DNA from: JAJEFO01 sp965209045
Lineage (GTDB): Bacteria > Pseudomonadota > Alphaproteobacteria > Rhodobacterales > Rhodobacteraceae
Length of the DNA: 64,000 nt
Direction of reading: 5' to 3'
Assembly: GCA_965209045.1 (NCBI GenBank)
Contig: CBDBPW010000003.1
Span: forward strand, 1,302,001 to 1,366,000
Position 1 is the stretch's first letter. Every line of letters begins with the position of its first letter. Shown in pieces: positions 63,636-64,000 of this stretch. The notes below the pieces were generated by a model. The model worked only from the letters and a program-made list of their open reading frames with translations. It ran no database searches and had not been told where the DNA came from. The position numbers and the translations under genes were made by a program.

Positions 63636-64000
63636 GTGGCCCTCAGCGTCGACGTCATACCAAACCGCTCCTCCCCGCCCGCCATCCTCCTCCGCGAGGC
63701 ATGGCGCGAGGGGAAGCGCATCCGCAGGAGAACCGTCGCAAACCTCTCGAAGATGCCCCCCGCGCTTGTCGACGCCATCCGCGCCGCCCTCGACGGCGGG
63801 GTCGTGTTCCCGTCGCTCGACGCGGCCGTCGCCATCCGTCGGTCACGCCCCCACGGCCACGTCGCCGCGGTGCTGGGAACGCTCCGGTCGCTTGGCCTGG
63901 TCCGCGTCCTGGGCCGGAAGGCGGACCGCATGCGGGATCTTGCCGTGGCGGCCGTCGTCGCTCGCGTCGTCGAGCCTGCCTCCAAGCTGGCGACCGCCAG
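63636..64000 (+). CDS. IS1634-family transposase (partial)
   Basis: The gene starts at a GTG and runs off the right edge, with 121 residues visible. VIPNRSSPPAILLREAWREG, RRRTVANLSKMPPALVDAIR, RPHGHVAAVLGTLRSLGL and VARVVEPASKLATA are the N-terminal landmarks of IS1634-type DDE transposases. The catalytic triad would lie beyond the window. A matching minus-strand frame is a shadow. Confidence 0.88.
   Translation, partial: MALSVDVIPNRSSPPAILLREAWREGKRIRRRTVANLSKMPPALVDAIRAALDGGVVFPSLDAAVAIRRSRPHGHVAAVLGTLRSLGLVRVLGRKADRMRDLAVAAVVARVVEPASKLATA

Noticed and set aside
1..64000. CRISPR array
   Set aside because: I saw no series of regularly spaced direct repeats of 25-40 bp; repeated sequences here are transposon copies or their ends.

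Overview
The window looks like the chromosome of an aerobic, GC-rich alphaproteobacterium of the Rhodobacteraceae/Roseobacter type. Evidence: the gene orders bamE / yceD-rpmF-plsX-fabH-ihfA-merR-tRNA-Pro-dcd and erpA / dgt-argS-SPOR-nagZ-scpA-scpB, a tripartite (TRAP) uptake system, an OlsB-type ornithine-lipid acyltransferase, and a self-sufficient cytoplasmic reductive dehalogenase of the kind known from marine alphaproteobacteria. The species cannot be named from the sequence alone.

Layout. 0-8 kb: the 5' part of a YejA-like peptide-binding protein, a 1067-residue reductive dehalogenase fused to its own reductase, ndk, an MFS exporter and an Lrp/AsnC regulator. 9.5-23.9 kb: one long minus-strand block. 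In transcription order it holds a TRAP transporter (dctP, dctQ, dctM), an XRE-cupin regulator, the three N-methylglutamate-synthase-like subunits (glxBCD/mgsABC type), a Rieske oxygenase, a glyoxalase-family protein, a glutamine-synthetase-like ligase and a MetX-like hydrolase. This reads as an uptake and gamma-glutamylation pathway for an amine, with an oxygenase step. A cytochrome P450 follows at 24.5-25.7 kb.

25.7-36.2 kb is a pile-up of mobile DNA. An IS200/IS605-like tnpB element is split by a RIT element (three tyrosine recombinases in tandem between 89-bp inverted repeats). An IS21-family element with an extra DUF3991/Toprim passenger gene splits an arylsulfotransferase-like gene. A second, internally deleted tnpB copy sits in an msrQ remnant. 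After this come a ParDE-like toxin-antitoxin pair, then housekeeping genes from 37.4 to 61.2 kb: rplM-rpsI, an ABC-F ATPase, SulP transporter, olsB, msrB, bamE, lipid and chromosome-segregation genes, argS, dgt and erpA.

Three near-identical 1.38-kb elements (8.04, 52.85 and 61.62 kb) each hold only an intact tnpB (RNA-guided nuclease family). Each is bounded by about 25-bp terminal inverted repeats and an 8-bp target duplication. This is not IS200/IS605 architecture, and I rank it as the most unusual signal here. The copy at 61.6 kb breaks a ParE-like toxin gene that reads through cleanly once the element and one duplication are removed. The window ends inside an IS1634-type transposase gene.
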